Below, in pieces: positions 22,801 to 30,782 of a DNA stretch of 55,723 nucleotides. A program made the position numbers and the translations under genes. Every line of letters starts with the position of its first letter. Within the stretch, counting starts at the first letter, position 1. The stretch is from IMG/VR virus record IMGVR_UViG_3300021197_001150, positions 1-55,723 of that record; one strand, 5' to 3'. The DNA comes from a virus. The notes under the pieces are model-generated. The model was not told the DNA's origin, searched no databases, and saw only the letters and a program-made list of their open reading frames with translations.

Positions 22801-25800
22801 AAATCCAGCAGGTGGTAGAGTAGAAACACTTGCAATGCAGGCGGCATACTATTCAGGTGCAGTAGCAGGACAAGAACAACAGACTACAGCGGCAATTAAT
22901 ATTATTAAAACAATTACTCCAAGTGTATTTGCTAAAACAGCATTTGGGGCAAGTTTACAAAGTAACGTAACACAGAATACAAGTGCAACAGCAACTTCAG
23001 AAGCAGGAGTACAAACACATTCAGATGCATTGATTGCTTGTGTAGTATTTGCGTTTGATGGTAGTTACAATCCACCTAAGAACAACTTAGACATTGATGT
23101 GTTTATGATGAATGATTCAAACAGAATCATGAACACAAGTATGCAGGGACATGGTGGCTTTGCACAGGTACTTGATCCAGATGGACAGATTCTAATTAAA
23201 TCTCCTTACGTACAGGTTAACAGTTCATTTAGTAGATCCGCAAACAAACAAGCATTCCGCGGTGGTATGTACATTGACAACTTTGTTGGTAACTCAACAA
23301 TGACTGTTAATAGTAAAGACGATGCATACACACTTAACGTATCAAGTGGCGTAGGTAGTGGACTAAGACAACGACGTCCGCAAACACCTTGTCCATTCTT
23401 TATTGACGGTATACGTTATCAAGTTGATGCTGTTACAAATTATGACCAAGCGGCAGGTACAGCAACACTATTCCTAAATCCAACTTCAGGTATTGGCGGC
23501 GCTGGTTTCCAATTTTCAGATGGTACTGACATTGTATTACAAACTGCTGGTAACACTTCGATGTTGGCAAATGACTATACACAAGTTAATGACTTAGGTT
23601 ATGGTATTGTTGTTAACAACGGTGCATTAACAGAACAAGTTTCAACATTTTCATATTACTGTCATGCGGCATACATGGCAAACAACGGTTCACAGATTAG
23701 ATCACTAAACGGTTCTAACTCAAATGGTAACTATGGATTAGTTGCATCAGGATCAGATCCAAACGAAGTTATTGATCAAATTACACTTGAAGAGCCGATG
23801 GTTCAAACTGCTCGTGTTTTTGACAACGGAGTTGATGCTATTAACGAAGCAGGTAAAAATATTGTTTATGTCTATAACGTAGGCACAATTCCAACTAACG
23901 TTTCAGAACTTGAAATCGATCACGGTGGTTCAACTGATATTGCAAGATATGAAATATCAAGTATCCAAGCAGTAGATTCATCGGTATTACCTGATGTTGC
24001 AGGTGCTTCACGTGATGGTAAAATTTATAAACTTAGTATTTCAGGTAACGAAGGATTAGCGGCGGCACTAACAAATAATCAAAAGGTTATTATTAGAGCT
24101 TTACAAAACTTTATATTTGATGACTTAGAAACAACAGCAGTTATTAGACCGTCAACTGCTATTGTGTTTGACGAACAAGATACATTTACATATAGAACTA
24201 TTTCGTTTGGTGGTGCTAACTCAATTGGTACAGCACTTCCAGGTGCTAATCAACAGTTGGTTACATTTGATTCCAACTATGATTATATTAGAGCAGTTAT
24301 AAACCAAGACAATATTTCAGGTACAGCCTTTGCTGGTACAGGTACTACACATGGTGCCACAGTAGGTGATGTTGCTATTTCAATTGATACTATTACTGAA
24401 CAAGCAGAAATTGATAGACTTAACAACGGCGACATGATTTTTGGTTGGGACGGAAAAATTCACAGAGTATTAAGTTACGCACAAAAAACAGGCTATGCTA
24501 TTTTAAGTATTGAAGATGTTAACAACATCAATGATGCGGCATTAGGTGATTCTGTTGTATCCGCAGGTTTACAATCAGTGCTTACAAGTTCAAATGCAAG
24601 AACGATACGTGTTGGATTGAACAGCGGAGAGAATGCAGGACTAACAGTTAATATTTCCGTAGCAAGAGCAACAGGACACGACTTTAATGACATTGGAACA
24701 GGTGGATTTAATACTTCTAACTATCCAAGCAAAATTTATGGAGCACCACAAGAAGCAATTCAAGCAAACGAAGTTAGTGAACGTGGAAAAGGTAGAGTAT
24801 TCTATGTAAGTACAGACCAAGACGGATTCTTCCGTGTAGGTAGATTCTTTACAGTTGACCAAGGTACAGGTCGAGTTACGTTTGCGGCAAGTATTGCATT
24901 AAGTAACTTAGACGGTATTGGATTTAAACGTGGTGTTGTTATTACTGAATTCTCAAGTGATGATGGAATGACAGATAATGCTGTTGACTCGGCTCCAACT
25001 GAATCAGCAGTACGTGGTTACGTAAACAGACGTTTAGGAATAGACGAAGGTTCGTTAATTGTTAGTAACCCAATTGGCGCAGGATTTATTTCAAGAGATG
25101 GAACTATTGGTCCAAGTGCAAGTATTAACTTTAGTAACAATAATATTACAGGCTTGGGAGATCCAGGTGCAGATTTTGATGGTACTAACAAACGTTATGT
25201 AGATGGAAGAACACCGTTCGGTACTGAAGCAATCGGTTCTAATATTGCTAATAGAACAAATGGTGATATTTTATTATTTGATGGTACAACTTATGACAAT
25301 GCTACACCAGTAGGTGACATTGGAATTACATTTACATCTAATACTGCTGACTTCCAAATTACAGCAGGAGCAATTATTAATGCTGATGTAAACACAGCGG
25401 CACAAATTGCACAAAGTAAATTAAATTTAAACGCGGCGACTACAAGAGCCAATGCAACAGGTATTACACAAAATGATTTAGGTAGTGCGGCATTTGATAA
25501 TGTAGTGTTCAGCAGTGACAATGGCTTTATTAGTATTGACAATGGTCAACTGCCTATAGCGAAACTTGCAAATATTGCAGACGAACATGTAATTGGTAGA
25601 GCAACAGGTGATAGTTCCGACGGTGACGTTAGTGCTATTCCGTTCTCAACTATTGTTAACAGTGGTGGTACATTTACTACTATTGGTGCTCCAAGTGCGA
25701 TTGTTAAAACACATACAGATGGTTCGATCAATGTACAAGGATTAGACATTGACAGTGCAAGAATTATTGATACTTCAGGTACAACTGTTAACTTTACCAA

Positions 25801-26590
25801 TCCAGGTACAACATTATTCTTAAGTTCACAAACAACAGGCGCTGGCGTTACAAATAACGCAATGACTGGTAACTTAAACATTGGCGCAAGTAGAGCAACA
25901 CAAAGTAACTTCCAATCAAATAGTACATTTGCTGATGAAAACTTTGTTGCGGCGGACTGGGCATACCATTCATTTATTGAAGCACCAGGAGAAGCAGATG
26001 CTAACAGTACAGGTATTGGTATTGGTGCTGGAACAGGATTTAGTAATGCTGATCAAATTAGTTTTGTAACTGATGGTGATCAAAGATTAATAGTAGGCAC
26101 AGCAGAAATGTTACCAGGTACAACTTCGGTTTACAACTTAGGTAGTGCATCATTTAAATTTAATCAAATACATGCAGTTACGTTTGAAGGACAGGCTAAC
26201 ACAGCATTATACGCTGACTTGGCAGAGAACTATCTTGCAGACACTCATTACGAAACAGGTACAGTACTTGTATTCGGTGGAGAACAAGAACTTACAACAA
26301 CTGATAGCAAAGGCGACACAAGAGTTGCTGGAGTTGTTTCAGAAAATCCAGGCTACTTAATGAATGCAGGTGCAGAAGGCGATCATGTTACAGCGATTGC
26401 GTTACAGGGTAGAGTTCCTGTATTAGTACTTGGTGAAGTTAAGAAAGGCGACATGTTAGTAACAAGTGCAGTTCCAGGATATGCTATTGTTAATAATACC
26501 CCTGGCGTTGGACAAGTTATTGGTAAAGCAGTTAAAGACAAAGATGACCCCGGTCATGGAATTGTTGAAGCAGTGGTAGGGAGGGTCTAA
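19895..26590 (+). CDS. Giant tail-fibre / virion structural protein (2231 aa)
   Basis: Largest gene here. The N-terminus (VNIGVEGNDATGDSIRDAF, then KVNTNFSELY) is a module shared with the genes at 26590 and 33508, probably for docking to the virion. Three related segments follow, near residues 430, 735 and 930, each with an NK/SFI-x-x-E-x-(I/V)-A start, an F-x-YN-x-x-C-x-RD core and a GLI end. The middle is beta-rich. The C-terminus (from about 2110) has YADLAENYLAD, VLVFGGEQELT and VALQGRVPVLVLGEVKKGD, a chaperone-like or knob domain common in marine myovirus fibres. The stop overlaps the start of the next fibre gene. Confidence 0.85.
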   Translation: MAKQTVNIGVEGNDATGDSIRDAFSKVNTNFSELYAVFGQGGTIRFTALSDTPDELGANKIPVSNDTGSSLLMKTVEGGTGILIDNTDPTKLVITNSGGSISSDLQPTIGGYLNGSGNYTLGNIGPITDQSATDFNTTHSTQISIHDLVTDKKYNDNRYQIEGAPNRMRAEPADGTEYAKVIGSFVNNNAIVSLHGYDHSINGQGFKYTVSLGDAAAANLTDTTVYYLRYVNANQLSLHPTATDAVNNTNKILANAGAAGNPGGTHTLTDNEYNSALYGSYLTTEALPRSSTVRRQGDDMTGPLYLHDHPGNLAGSGTPNDVDDLQAASKFYVDNSSFTSIVDLYVRTNGDDSQQFSPVGKEGRSLQFAYKSIGKAAEKAEELIETSPLEPGAYVQTVTYNNGASDSSITAQTITSPHTAGVPAATLLRENLSFIKKEIVAYVSATYPTFQYNEATCERDMGLITQGLAIDIEQGLNANSQAILAGKRYFSSVSGQIARTTQKTETLAGINYGKTIINTILQNGSVSPIRNTDGVTQFTDGSQVVTSSVRNAVLGKIDIITNIIDNGLSVLDTTTLIEGSTVTLTVDNGGQGYVDQGAASNVDILPGKILRGKTTGALGRIVKYTRGAATDELRVFLIEPKLFSTQEKFEYGNFAIKTQICIHIESGIYEEDYPIKLPANCSIKGTDFRRTIIRPKPRGSQSKWINTYFFRDAEFDGLDLIPIQNLNAVAIIKANKEFIKDETIAFIDAQVAGSISPFGGSFVYNKAKCERDTGLILEGIAHDIKYNGNAKTYLNAGKYYNGTVSLVPGQEAQTAAALAFTRGLVVNSILPQASYTPLQSITSQTTGLSVTEAGQTARVTTLMQSIENVITNGLSVMPDLVDPRYGYHYTANPTLPVNIGSDASTNPGNFPNAAELLGLNKEFIIEEVIAWINAQVTGGVGIWSGFTYNEVKCRRDTGLILDAHVADLKNPAGGRVETLAMQAAYYSGAVAGQEQQTTAAINIIKTITPSVFAKTAFGASLQSNVTQNTSATATSEAGVQTHSDALIACVVFAFDGSYNPPKNNLDIDVFMMNDSNRIMNTSMQGHGGFAQVLDPDGQILIKSPYVQVNSSFSRSANKQAFRGGMYIDNFVGNSTMTVNSKDDAYTLNVSSGVGSGLRQRRPQTPCPFFIDGIRYQVDAVTNYDQAAGTATLFLNPTSGIGGAGFQFSDGTDIVLQTAGNTSMLANDYTQVNDLGYGIVVNNGALTEQVSTFSYYCHAAYMANNGSQIRSLNGSNSNGNYGLVASGSDPNEVIDQITLEEPMVQTARVFDNGVDAINEAGKNIVYVYNVGTIPTNVSELEIDHGGSTDIARYEISSIQAVDSSVLPDVAGASRDGKIYKLSISGNEGLAAALTNNQKVIIRALQNFIFDDLETTAVIRPSTAIVFDEQDTFTYRTISFGGANSIGTALPGANQQLVTFDSNYDYIRAVINQDNISGTAFAGTGTTHGATVGDVAISIDTITEQAEIDRLNNGDMIFGWDGKIHRVLSYAQKTGYAILSIEDVNNINDAALGDSVVSAGLQSVLTSSNARTIRVGLNSGENAGLTVNISVARATGHDFNDIGTGGFNTSNYPSKIYGAPQEAIQANEVSERGKGRVFYVSTDQDGFFRVGRFFTVDQGTGRVTFAASIALSNLDGIGFKRGVVITEFSSDDGMTDNAVDSAPTESAVRGYVNRRLGIDEGSLIVSNPIGAGFISRDGTIGPSASINFSNNNITGLGDPGADFDGTNKRYVDGRTPFGTEAIGSNIANRTNGDILLFDGTTYDNATPVGDIGITFTSNTADFQITAGAIINADVNTAAQIAQSKLNLNAATTRANATGITQNDLGSAAFDNVVFSSDNGFISIDNGQLPIAKLANIADEHVIGRATGDSSDGDVSAIPFSTIVNSGGTFTTIGAPSAIVKTHTDGSINVQGLDIDSARIIDTSGTTVNFTNPGTTLFLSSQTTGAGVTNNAMTGNLNIGASRATQSNFQSNSTFADENFVAADWAYHSFIEAPGEADANSTGIGIGAGTGFSNADQISFVTDGDQRLIVGTAEMLPGTTSVYNLGSASFKFNQIHAVTFEGQANTALYADLAENYLADTHYETGTVLVFGGEQELTTTDSKGDTRVAGVVSENPGYLMNAGAEGDHVTAIALQGRVPVLVLGEVKKGDMLVTSAVPGYAIVNNTPGVGQVIGKAVKDKDDPGHGIVEAVVGRV

Positions 26591-28323
26591 TGGCACAACA
26601 AAATATAAACATTGGATCAAGTGCAAACAAGGGCGACGGTGATCCGTTAAGAACGGCTTTTACAAAAATTAATTCTAACTTTACTGAACTGTATGGTAAA
26701 GTTATAGTACTTGAAGGTGGTGGCGTTGCAATACAACGTGATACACAGGGAAGTATATTTGGCGATGACAGTACTCTACTTGTAGATGCTGTTAACAGTT
26801 TAATACCAAGTTCGGTGTTATCTGGTAACTTACCAGCATTAGATGGTTCAGCATTAACAAACTTAACTATTCCGGCACAGACGTTTGCTTCACTTACAGG
26901 TACACCTACTACACTGGCAGGATACGGCATTACTGATGCACAAGTAGCAGGAGCATTAACTGACGGTGACATTAAAGGTAGTGTGTTTGGCGATGATTCA
27001 ACACTATTAGTAGATGGTAACAACAATAAGATTGTTGGCCCAGTAGACACAGCAAGTTTAAGAACAAGTGAAAACAAAATTGCATTAGGCTTTACCGCAG
27101 GCGAATCGAACCAAGGTACAAAAGCAATAGCAATTGGTGAGTTTGCAGGTATGACTGATCAAGGCACCAGTTCAATAGCAATTGGTAAACAAGCAGGTGA
27201 AACTACACAAAGTGCCGTTGCTGTAGCAATTGGTGATCAAGCAGGTATGACAACTCAAGGACTTCGTGCAATAGCAATTGGTCAAAATGCAGGTTTAACA
27301 ACCCAAAGCTCAAGTGCAGTAGCACTTGGTGATCAAGCAGGTTTAACAAATCAAGGCACAGAATCAGTTGCAATTGGTATGTTGGCTGGAAAACTAAACC
27401 AAGGTGCACAAACTATTGCTATAGGTAGTGAAGCGGGACGTGATGACCAAAGTGCAAATGGAATAGCACTTGGACACGAAGCAGGTAGAGCCGACCAGGC
27501 AGATTTTGGTATTGCTATTGGTGAAAAATCAGGTAATTCCAATCAAGGTATTAGAGGAATTGCAATTGGACGTAGTTCAGGAAAAACAGATCAAGGAACA
27601 AAGGCAGTAGCCATTGGTGATGCGGCCGGTTATGCAACTCAAGGTGCAGGTGCAATAGCCATCGGTGACCTTGCAGGTGAAACTAACCAAGCGGCAAACT
27701 CAATTGTAATTAATGCTTCAGGAACTGCTTTAAACAACACCACAGCAAGTAGTTTAGTAATTAAACCAATTAGAAATGCAGTTGGTACAACTATGTTGAT
27801 GTATGATGCTACGTCAGGCGAAGTAACACATAGTGGAAATGTTACATTAGGTGGAGATTTAGATGTAGGTGGTAACAGTATTGTTTCAGCAAGTAATGGT
27901 GCAATTAACATTGCTCCAGATGGTAGCGGCACTATTGACTTGTCAGGACAAGTAAAATTTGCTGAAGGCATGATAGAAAAATTTGCCACAGCCAACGGTG
28001 CAACAGGAGTTACAGCATTAGATTGTTCAACAGGAAATGTGCATTACCTTACAGCACCAGCAGGTGATATTACAGCAAACTTTACAAACTTAAATTTAAC
28101 AGCAGAATATGCAACCAATGTAACAGTAGTAATTGATCAAGGTGGTACAGAACGTGAAATTACCGCAGTACAAATTGGTGGCGTGGCACAAACAATAGTT
28201 TGGCAAGGCAATAGTGCGCCAACAGGAACAGCAAACGGAGTAGACAGTTTTTCATTCACAATATTAAACGATGGCGGAACATACGTTGTGCTTGGACAAA
28301 TGGTAGCATTTGGAGGAGTTTAA
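26590..28323 (+). CDS. Fibre protein with YadA-head-like repeats
   Basis: 577-aa structural protein. It opens with the shared NIGSSANKGDGDPLRTAF docking module, then has two GSVFGDDSTLLVD-type repeats (residues 53-67 and 130-143) also seen in the minus-strand fibre. Residues 161-368 are thirteen uninterrupted 16-residue repeats of the pattern x-x-x-I-A-I-G-x-x-A-G-x-x-x-Q-G, like the left-handed beta-roll of YadA-type trimeric adhesin heads. The C-terminal part from about 400 is a beta domain ending in hydrophobic strands. It probably forms a trimeric adhesive fibre. Good AGGGAGG ribosome-binding site. Confidence 0.85.
   Translation: MAQQNINIGSSANKGDGDPLRTAFTKINSNFTELYGKVIVLEGGGVAIQRDTQGSIFGDDSTLLVDAVNSLIPSSVLSGNLPALDGSALTNLTIPAQTFASLTGTPTTLAGYGITDAQVAGALTDGDIKGSVFGDDSTLLVDGNNNKIVGPVDTASLRTSENKIALGFTAGESNQGTKAIAIGEFAGMTDQGTSSIAIGKQAGETTQSAVAVAIGDQAGMTTQGLRAIAIGQNAGLTTQSSSAVALGDQAGLTNQGTESVAIGMLAGKLNQGAQTIAIGSEAGRDDQSANGIALGHEAGRADQADFGIAIGEKSGNSNQGIRGIAIGRSSGKTDQGTKAVAIGDAAGYATQGAGAIAIGDLAGETNQAANSIVINASGTALNNTTASSLVIKPIRNAVGTTMLMYDATSGEVTHSGNVTLGGDLDVGGNSIVSASNGAINIAPDGSGTIDLSGQVKFAEGMIEKFATANGATGVTALDCSTGNVHYLTAPAGDITANFTNLNLTAEYATNVTVVIDQGGTEREITAVQIGGVAQTIVWQGNSAPTGTANGVDSFSFTILNDGGTYVVLGQMVAFGGV
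27070..27693 (+). repeat. 13 tandem 48-base coding repeats
   Basis: Encodes thirteen consecutive 16-residue units (residues 161-368 of the 577-aa fibre). Each unit carries (I/V)A(I/L)G in the middle, an AG or SG four residues later and Q-G/S/A at the end. Units are diverged at DNA level but keep exact length. Confidence 0.9.
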
Positions 28324-28326
28324 TAG

Positions 28327-29178
28327 ATGCCTTTAATATCTACAGTGACAGGCAGTTTTACAGCAGGACGTAGATCAAATGCTTTTGGTAGTGCGCCTTG
28401 GTCACCTGCTTCAAGCATAACTGCCGCGGCTTGGTTTGATGCTTCAGACACTGGCAGTTATACACTAAGTGGATCTAACGTCACAGCAGTCACAGACAAA
28501 AAAGGCAATGCCACTGTTACAGTAAATGGCACGCCTAATGTATCAACCACACTTGACAGTAAGAATACATTTACATTCTCAGGCGTTGGCGAAGATTTTA
28601 CAACCGACGAGTTTGCACAAGCCAGCAGTGGTAATCACTGGGCAATAGGAGTTATGCAATGGAACACTCGCAACGACTCACAAGATAGTTTCTGGAGTAC
28701 TGAAAATAACAGCGGGTCAATAGCAAACAAAAGAGACTATGCTATCAGTGCTGGCACCAGTAACTTTAATGGTGAGTTAGATTTGGATGGACTGGTTACA
28801 GGTAGAATCTCGTCAACTATAGGAAATCTACAAGAATTTGATTCAGGTATAGCACAGAACACTTGGGTTATTATTGGTGCTATATTCAACAAGACAGGCA
28901 ACCAGATTGCTGTGAGAGTTGATGGTGATAACGCTTTTACACCGGTGAATGACTATGATAACTCATTAGACACAAACATGGACCTACGCATAATGCGTAA
29001 CAGAGCCAACGAACGAATGGGCGGCAGAATGGCAGAGTTTTTTACGGTAGCAGACGTTCCTGGCACAGGCGGCACAGACATAACAGATTTTGAAAAAGCA
29101 GAAGGTTACCTTGCCCACAAATGGGGATTAACAAGCAGTTTACCTGTGAGTCACCCATATAAGAGTGTAGCACCATAA
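28327..29178 (+). CDS. Concanavalin A/LamG-like virion protein
   Basis: 283-aa beta-sandwich-like protein. AAWFDASDTGSYTLSG near residue 36, VTDKKGN near 57 and the terminal EKAEGYLAHKWGLTSSLP followed by HPYK are the hallmarks of LamG/ConA-like lectin domains on marine phage structural proteins. It probably binds glycans as a tail-tip adhesin. Start supported by GGAGGAGTTTAATAG. Cotranscribed with the preceding fibre gene. Confidence 0.8.
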   Translation: MPLISTVTGSFTAGRRSNAFGSAPWSPASSITAAAWFDASDTGSYTLSGSNVTAVTDKKGNATVTVNGTPNVSTTLDSKNTFTFSGVGEDFTTDEFAQASSGNHWAIGVMQWNTRNDSQDSFWSTENNSGSIANKRDYAISAGTSNFNGELDLDGLVTGRISSTIGNLQEFDSGIAQNTWVIIGAIFNKTGNQIAVRVDGDNAFTPVNDYDNSLDTNMDLRIMRNRANERMGGRMAEFFTVADVPGTGGTDITDFEKAEGYLAHKWGLTSSLPVSHPYKSVAP

Positions 29179-29179
29179 A

Positions 29180-29187
29180 GATAAATA
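29180..29187 (+). promoter_or_regulatory. Late-type promoter octamer GATAAATA
   Basis: GATAAATA, 19 bases before the ATG of the 524-aa fibre gene, which has its own AGGAAAA ribosome-binding site. Confidence 0.65.
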
Positions 29188-29206
29188 TTACAAATAGGAA
29201 AACAAA

Positions 29207-30781
29207 ATGGCAGATAGAATACCACTTATAGTAGATACAGCAGACGGTAATAAGTTAAAAGAATTACCTATTGGTGATAATTTAAACTTAACAGGATCTG
29301 GTGTTATTGGTGCTGGTAATATTGCGGCAACAAGTTTAACCATTGCTGGAATACCTTATAATCCTTTTAGTGGTGCTTATGCAGACTTAACAGGTACGCC
29401 AACTATCCCAACTAACACAGATGATATTGCTGAAGGTACTAAACAGTATTTTTCAAACGAACGTGTAGATGATAGATTAAATAATTTTCTTGTAGCAGGA
29501 ACAGGTATTACTTTAACTTACGATGATGCGGCAAATACATTAACTGTCGGAGCAACTGGAGTTGGAAGTGGAGGCGGTGGTTCAACTAACTTACCAGGTT
29601 TAACTGATGTTACTATTACTGCTCCTGCAAACAATCAACTTTTAAAATATGATACTACTACAAGCAAGTGGATCAACAGTTTTGTATCTTATAATAATTT
29701 ACTTAACTTACCAACATATTCAACAGTAGCAACAAGTGGTAGTTATAATGATTTAAGCAACAAGCCTATTATTCCAAATGATATTGACGACATGTCAGAT
29801 GTTGATACATCAACAACACCTCCAACAAACGGACAAGTGTTAAAATGGTTAAACAACAAATGGTTACCAGCAGATGATATAACATCAGGTGGTGGCGGAT
29901 TAAATGCTGACACGCTTCAAGGCTTTGGAGGAAGTTATTACTTAGACTGGAACAATGTTACAAGCAAACCTGTTTATCAAGTATCTGATTTAGATGATAC
30001 AAGTGTAAGTGATGTTACAGCAGGTCAAATTATACAATGGACAGGATTAACTTGGGACGCAGTTGATTTTGAATTACCATTCACAAGCATTACAAGTAAA
30101 CCAACAACAATTTCAGGTTATGGAATTACAGACGCACCAAGCGTATTAACAGACTTAGGCATTTCAGATGGTGCGGCAAACACAGTATTGACAACAAATG
30201 GTTCTGGTACATTTACTTTTGCAACAAACTTATCTGGTGTAAGTTTAGTTAATGCAGGATCAGTTGGATTTGCGGCAGGCACTGTTGTTAACGAATTTAG
30301 TACAGATGGAACACTTGCTGGTAATAGTAATTCAGCAGTTCCAGTAGAAAGTGCTGTAAAAACTTATGTCGATACAGCAGTTGCAGGAGCAGGTGGATCA
30401 GAAGGACTTGCTACAAGAACAACAGCGGCAGTAACAACAAACAGTATTGGTAATGATGCAACTGAGAATGTTTCTATTACAGGTTTCAAATCATACATGC
30501 TAATGAGCATACAAACAACATCAGCGGCTTGGGTTAGATTATATACAAGTTCAGCGGCAAGAACAGCAGATGCAGGTAGAGGCGAAGGAGTTGACCCTGC
30601 ACCAGACGTAGGAGTAATTGCAGAAGTACTATCCAATGGTGCACAAACTATTGAATTTGGTCCAGCAGTGTTAGGTTGGAATAGTGCAAACGATACAACA
30701 ATATATGCGGCAGTAAAAAATAAAAGTGGCGGAACTGCAACAATAACAACTACACTTAACCTGCTTAAATTGGAGGGCTAA
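29207..30781 (+). CDS. Tail-fibre-like protein (524 aa)
   Basis: Beta-rich Thr/Asn/Gly protein. It contains the fibre-type segments TNTDDIAEG...YFSNERVDDR near residue 75-90, several YNDLSNKP / TSITSKPTTISGYGITDAP shaft repeats and a compact C-terminal beta domain (from about 405) with VRLYTSSAARTADAGRGEG. This composition is typical of trimeric phage fibres. Late promoter GATAAATA upstream. Confidence 0.8.
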   Translation: MADRIPLIVDTADGNKLKELPIGDNLNLTGSGVIGAGNIAATSLTIAGIPYNPFSGAYADLTGTPTIPTNTDDIAEGTKQYFSNERVDDRLNNFLVAGTGITLTYDDAANTLTVGATGVGSGGGGSTNLPGLTDVTITAPANNQLLKYDTTTSKWINSFVSYNNLLNLPTYSTVATSGSYNDLSNKPIIPNDIDDMSDVDTSTTPPTNGQVLKWLNNKWLPADDITSGGGGLNADTLQGFGGSYYLDWNNVTSKPVYQVSDLDDTSVSDVTAGQIIQWTGLTWDAVDFELPFTSITSKPTTISGYGITDAPSVLTDLGISDGAANTVLTTNGSGTFTFATNLSGVSLVNAGSVGFAAGTVVNEFSTDGTLAGNSNSAVPVESAVKTYVDTAVAGAGGSEGLATRTTAAVTTNSIGNDATENVSITGFKSYMLMSIQTTSAAWVRLYTSSAARTADAGRGEGVDPAPDVGVIAEVLSNGAQTIEFGPAVLGWNSANDTTIYAAVKNKSGGTATITTTLNLLKLEG

Positions 30782-30782
30782 C

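Noticed and set aside
26532-27077. 181-codon minus-strand frame
   Set aside because: Antisense of fibre-coding sequence, with composition expected from reversed Thr/Asn-rich codons.
27070-27693. Repeat block as CRISPR or non-coding satellite
   Set aside because: The 48-base period stays in frame, encodes a clear 16-residue motif, and has no conserved repeat/variable spacer pattern.
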